Part shown: positions 61,081-64,000 of the stretch, one piece after another | How the letters are laid out: the number at the start of each line of letters is the position of its first letter | Numbering within the stretch: the stretch's first letter is position 1 | Notes under the pieces: model-generated | What the model was told of the DNA's origin: nothing | Seen by the model: the letters and a program-made list of their open reading frames with translations, nothing else | The model's database searches: none | DNA from: Paracoccaceae bacterium Fryx2 | GTDB taxonomy: Bacteria > Pseudomonadota > Alphaproteobacteria > Rhodobacterales > Rhodobacteraceae | Length of the DNA: 64,000 nucleotides | Direction: 5' to 3' | Assembly (NCBI GenBank): GCA_032334235.1 | Contig: JAVSGI010000005.1 | Span: forward strand, 2,542,001 to 2,606,000 | Translations under genes and position numbers: made by a program

Positions 61081-61677
61081 CCCCTGCACCAGTTTGCGGA
61101 ACGCATCGGCCCGGTGGCTGATCTGGTTCTTCTGCCAGCGGTCCATCTCGCCGAAAGTTACAGAAAACCCGTCGGGCTGGAAGATCGGGTCATAGCCATG
61201 CCCCTGATTGCCGCGCATCGGCCAGACGACCTGGCCGGGCATCACGCCCTCGAACACCTCGTCATGGCCATCGGGCCAGGCCAGCACCAGCGTGCAGCGG
61301 AACTGCGCGCGGCGGGGGTAGGGGGCGTTCGCTGCCTCCAGCTTTTCCCATGTCCGGGTCATCGCCAGCACGAAGTCGCGCCCGGCCGGGGTTTCGGCCC
61401 AGTCGGCGGTGTAGACGCCCGGCGCGCCGTCGAGCGCGTCGATCGAAATGCCGGAATCATCGGCCAGCGCGGGCAGGCCGGTGGCTTTCGCCGCCGCATG
61501 GGCCTTGATGCGGGCGTTGCCGATGAAGGTCGTCTCGGTTTCCTCCGGCTCGGGCAGGCCCAGTTCGCCCGCCGATGTCACGGCGATGCCGAAGGGTTCC
61601 AGCAGCTTTGCCATCTCTTCCAGCTTGCCCCGGTTGTGGGTGGCCACCAGCAGCCGGTCGCCCGCAAAGCGCCGCAT
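61069..61677 (-). CDS. rdgB: XTP/dITP diphosphatase
   Basis: 202-residue house-cleaning pyrophosphatase (Ham1/RdgB). DRLLVATHNRGKLEEMAKLL, ALADDSGISIDALDGAPGVYTADWA and GHGYDPIFQPDGFSVTFGEM are the three family blocks, binding the triphosphate and metal. Shares one base with rph and overlaps ridA. Confidence 0.96.
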   Translation of the reverse strand: MRRFAGDRLLVATHNRGKLEEMAKLLEPFGIAVTSAGELGLPEPEETETTFIGNARIKAHAAAKATGLPALADDSGISIDALDGAPGVYTADWAETPAGRDFVLAMTRTWEKLEAANAPYPRRAQFRCTLVLAWPDGHDEVFEGVMPGQVVWPMRGNQGHGYDPIFQPDGFSVTFGEMDRWQKNQISHRADAFRKLVQGCFT

Positions 61678-62390
61678 CAGGCGGTCGCCGCTTTCTGCGC
61701 CGCCACCAGCGCCTCTGCCCCGGCTTCCGACAGGTCGAGCAGTTCGCCCATCTCGGCACGCGAGAAGGTGGCGCCCTCGGCAGACATCTGCACCTCGATC
61801 AGGCGGCCGCGCCCGGTCAGGATGAAATTGCCGTCGGTGCCGGCGGTGGAATCCTCGGCATAATCAAGGTCCAGCACCGATTGCCCGGCATAGATGCCGC
61901 AGGATACCGCGGCGACATGGTCGATGATCGGGTCGGAGACGATCGCCCCGGTTTTCATCAGTTTGTTGACCGCGATGCGCAGGGCGACCCAGCCGCCGGT
62001 GATCGAGGCGCAGCGGGTGCCGCCATCGGCCTGCAGCACGTCGCAGTCGATCACGATCTGGCGTTCGCCCAGGGCGGAGCGGTCCACCCCGGCGCGCAGG
62101 GCCCGGCCGATCAGGCGCTGAATCTCCTGCGTGCGGCCCGACTGCTTGCCCGAGGCCGCCTCGCGCCGGTTGCGCGAATGGGTGGCGCGCGGCAACATGC
62201 CGTATTCGGCGGTGACCCAGCCGAGGCCGGTATTCTTCAGGAACGGCGGCGCCTTGTCCTCGATGGTGGCCGAGCACAGCACGTGGGTTTCGCCCATCTT
62301 GATCAGGCAGGAACCCTCGGCGTGTTTCATCACGCCCGTCTCCATTGTAATCGGGCGCATTTCACTTAGTTTTCTACCAGAGGGGCGCAT
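61677..62390 (-). CDS. rph: ribonuclease PH
   Basis: 237-residue phosphorolytic 3'-exonuclease for tRNA ends. [48 protein letters not shown] (RNA-binding Arg and phosphate site) and [22 protein letters not shown] are diagnostic. ATG at 62390 matches the universal MRPSGR start. Divergent from hrcA across 118 bases. Confidence 0.96.
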   Translation of the reverse strand: MRPSGRKLSEMRPITMETGVMKHAEGSCLIKMGETHVLCSATIEDKAPPFLKNTGLGWVTAEYGMLPRATHSRNRREAASGKQSGRTQEIQRLIGRALRAGVDRSALGERQIVIDCDVLQADGGTRCASITGGWVALRIAVNKLMKTGAIVSDPIIDHVAAVSCGIYAGQSVLDLDYAEDSTAGTDGNFILTGRGRLIEVQMSAEGATFSRAEMGELLDLSEAGAEALVAAQKAATA

Positions 62391-62508
62391 CGCTTGATCC
62401 TTGTCATGGGTTGCCGTCAGATACCCATCCCGGCCCGGTTGATGCAACCCACATTGACGACGGCGGGGCGCGGTCTTTAGTATCCGGCGCCCGTTGGAAA
62501 GCAGAGTG

Positions 62509-63579
62509 ATGTCGCAACCCTCCAAGCTTCTGTCCGAAATGAACGACCGCTCGCGCGAGGTCTTCCGCCGCGTGGTCGAAGGCTATCTGGCGTCGGGCGA
62601 TCCGGTGGGGTCGCGCACCCTGACACGGTCGATGTCAGAGCCGATCAGCGCCGCCACCATCCGCAACGTGATGCAGGATCTGGAGTATCTCGGGCTGCTG
62701 GACAGCCCGCACACCTCGGCCGGGCGGGTGCCGACCCAGGCCGGGCTGCGGCTGTTCGTCGACGGCCTGCTGGAGGTCGGCACCCTGGCCGACGAGGACC
62801 GCGAGAAGATCGACGCCACCATGGGCTCGAACGAGCGCGACGTGGCGACGCTGCTCGACAAGGTGGGGCAGGCGCTTTCGGGCATCACCAAGGGGGCGAG
62901 CCTGGTTCTGGCGCCCAAGCACGAGGCGCCGATCAAGCATATCGAGTTCGTCAGCCTCGGCCCCGACCGCGCGCTGGTGGTGCTGGTGTTTGCCGATGGT
63001 CATGTGGAAAACCGGGTATTCAGCCCGCCGCCCGGCCAGACGCCGTCCTCGATGCGCGAGGCGGCGAATTTTCTCAACGCACTGGCCGAGGGCAAGACCC
63101 TTTCGGAGTTGCGCCTGACGATGGGCGGCGAAATCCTCCGGCGGCGGCGCGAGATCGATTCGCTGGCGCGGGCGCTGGTGGAGAGCGGATTGGCATTGTG
63201 GGAGAATGCGGGCGAGCCTTCGGAGCGGCTGATCGTGCGCGGCCGGGCCAATCTGCTCGATGGCGGCACCGAAGCGCAGGACGTGGAACGAATCCGCCGC
63301 CTGTTCGACGATCTGGAACGCACGCGCGACATTGCGGAATTTCTGGAACTGACCGAGGAAGGCGACGGGGTGCGCATATTTATCGGGTCGGAGAACAAGT
63401 TGTTCTCACTTTCGGGTTCCTCTCTGGTGGTGTCTCCCTATATGAACGCGGATCGGAAGATCATCGGTGCGGTGGGGGTCATTGGCCCGACGCGGTTGAA
63501 CTATGGCCGCATCGTCCCGATCGTCGACTATACCGCGCAGCTTGTCGGTCGGCTGGTGTCCGGGCGCAGTGCGAAATGA
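62509..63579 (+). CDS. hrcA: heat-inducible transcriptional repressor HrcA
   Basis: 356 residues. Winged-helix N-terminus ([32 protein letters not shown], then [31 protein letters not shown]) and a GAF-like C-terminal domain ending [22 protein letters not shown]. HrcA represses groESL/dnaK operons via CIRCE; I saw no CIRCE in the 118-base upstream gap. ATG at 62509; the GTG at 62506 directly precedes it. Followed by grpE. Confidence 0.95.
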   Translation: MSQPSKLLSEMNDRSREVFRRVVEGYLASGDPVGSRTLTRSMSEPISAATIRNVMQDLEYLGLLDSPHTSAGRVPTQAGLRLFVDGLLEVGTLADEDREKIDATMGSNERDVATLLDKVGQALSGITKGASLVLAPKHEAPIKHIEFVSLGPDRALVVLVFADGHVENRVFSPPPGQTPSSMREAANFLNALAEGKTLSELRLTMGGEILRRRREIDSLARALVESGLALWENAGEPSERLIVRGRANLLDGGTEAQDVERIRRLFDDLERTRDIAEFLELTEEGDGVRIFIGSENKLFSLSGSSLVVSPYMNADRKIIGAVGVIGPTRLNYGRIVPIVDYTAQLVGRLVSGRSAK

Positions 63580-63606
63580 CCAAGGTTTGAAGTGAGGAAT
63601 GACCAC

Positions 63607-64000
63607 ATGACCCAGGATCAGGCTGAACCGCGTGATATCGGGATCGACGGGATCGAGGATTACATCGCCGCCGAGGAACTCGACGCCCTGCGGGCCGAGC
63701 GCGACGAGCTGCGCGACCGCTTCATGCGGGCGCTGGCCGATGCCGAGAACGCCCGCAAGCGCGGCGAACGCGACCGGCGCGAGGCCGAGCAGTATGGCGG
63801 CTCGAAGCTTCTGCGCGACATGCTGCCGGTCTATGACAACCTGACGCGGGCGCTGGCGGTGTCGAGCGATGAGCAGCGCACCGCGGCCGGCGCGCTGATC
63901 GAAGGGGTCGAACTGACGCTCCGCGAATTGCGGCAAGTGCTTGCCAAGCACGGCGTAACGACGGTCGCGCCGCAGATCGGCGATGCCTTCGACCCGCAGC
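63607..64000 (+). CDS. grpE: nucleotide exchange factor GrpE, 3' end outside window
   Basis: Starts ATG 63607 with GAGGAA seven bases upstream, 27 bases after hrcA. The visible 131 residues contain a long coiled coil (ELDALRAERDELRDRFMRALADAENARKRGERDRREAE) and LRDMLPVYDNLTRAL, then the start of the beta domain. It exchanges nucleotide on DnaK; the frame is open to the window edge. The hrcA-grpE pair is a standard heat-shock unit. Confidence 0.95.
   Translation, partial: MTQDQAEPRDIGIDGIEDYIAAEELDALRAERDELRDRFMRALADAENARKRGERDRREAEQYGGSKLLRDMLPVYDNLTRALAVSSDEQRTAAGALIEGVELTLRELRQVLAKHGVTTVAPQIGDAFDPQ

Noticed and set aside
62391-62508. CIRCE element upstream of hrcA
   Set aside because: No TTAGCACTC / GAGTGCTAA inverted repeat is present in the gap.

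Overview
The window reads as chromosomal DNA of a Rhodobacter-like alphaproteobacterium (order Rhodobacterales). It is GC-rich and densely packed. It carries the regB / senC-regA-hvrA redox-light regulatory locus in the order known from Rhodobacter capsulatus. It also has the alphaproteobacterial origin-proximal block maf-aroE-coaE-dnaQ-secB on one side and hemJ-rho-mnmE-mnmG-rsmG-parA-parB on the other. No tRNA, rRNA or CRISPR array was seen.

Layout: (1) 1-6752 is housekeeping: partial hemD, tsaD-gpsA, YciI, EVE, DUF2853, a methyltransferase, ahcY and an HD hydrolase. (2) 6753-12000 is the Reg locus. The HvrA gene is split by an IS1634-like element (7009-8898) with a 6-bp target duplication, and removing the element restores the frame exactly; regA, senC and regB look intact. 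(3) 12101-22082 runs on the plus strand: a PAS protein, tsaE, amgK-murU (cell-wall sugar recycling) and addB-addA (recombinational repair). addA has an apparent one-base deletion in a C6 run. (4) 22084-41499 is an accessory catabolic island between addA and trxA. Thirteen tightly packed minus-strand genes encode a molybdenum hydroxylase, a 6-hydroxynicotinate-reductase-like protein, UPF0280 and DUF1185 proteins, a multi-pass membrane protein, a complete LIV-type ABC importer and a HyuA/HyuB ATP-dependent cyclic-amide hydrolase. Two MarR regulators and an N-methylproline-demethylase-like flavoenzyme lie beside them. The parts suggest uptake, hydroxylation, reduction and ring opening of an N-heterocycle such as nicotinate. 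(5) 41608-49887 holds trxA, hslVU, a lipoprotein hydrolase, smr-mltA-timA, fxsA, secB, dnaQ and coaE. (6) 49884-64000 is the origin region: aroE and maf point left, and hemJ-rho-mnmE-mnmG-rsmG-parAB point right. The 424-bp gap at 51320-51743 is AT-rich in places and holds several DnaA-box-like 9-mers, so it is the candidate oriC. Two perfect parS sites sit at the mnmG start codon and inside rsmG. The end carries ybaN, hemW, ridA, rdgB, rph, hrcA and the start of grpE.

The most notable points are the IS-disrupted hvrA, the ring-opening island, the candidate oriC with its parS cluster, and the addA frameshift. Functions are assigned from recognised protein families and motifs only; no database search was run.
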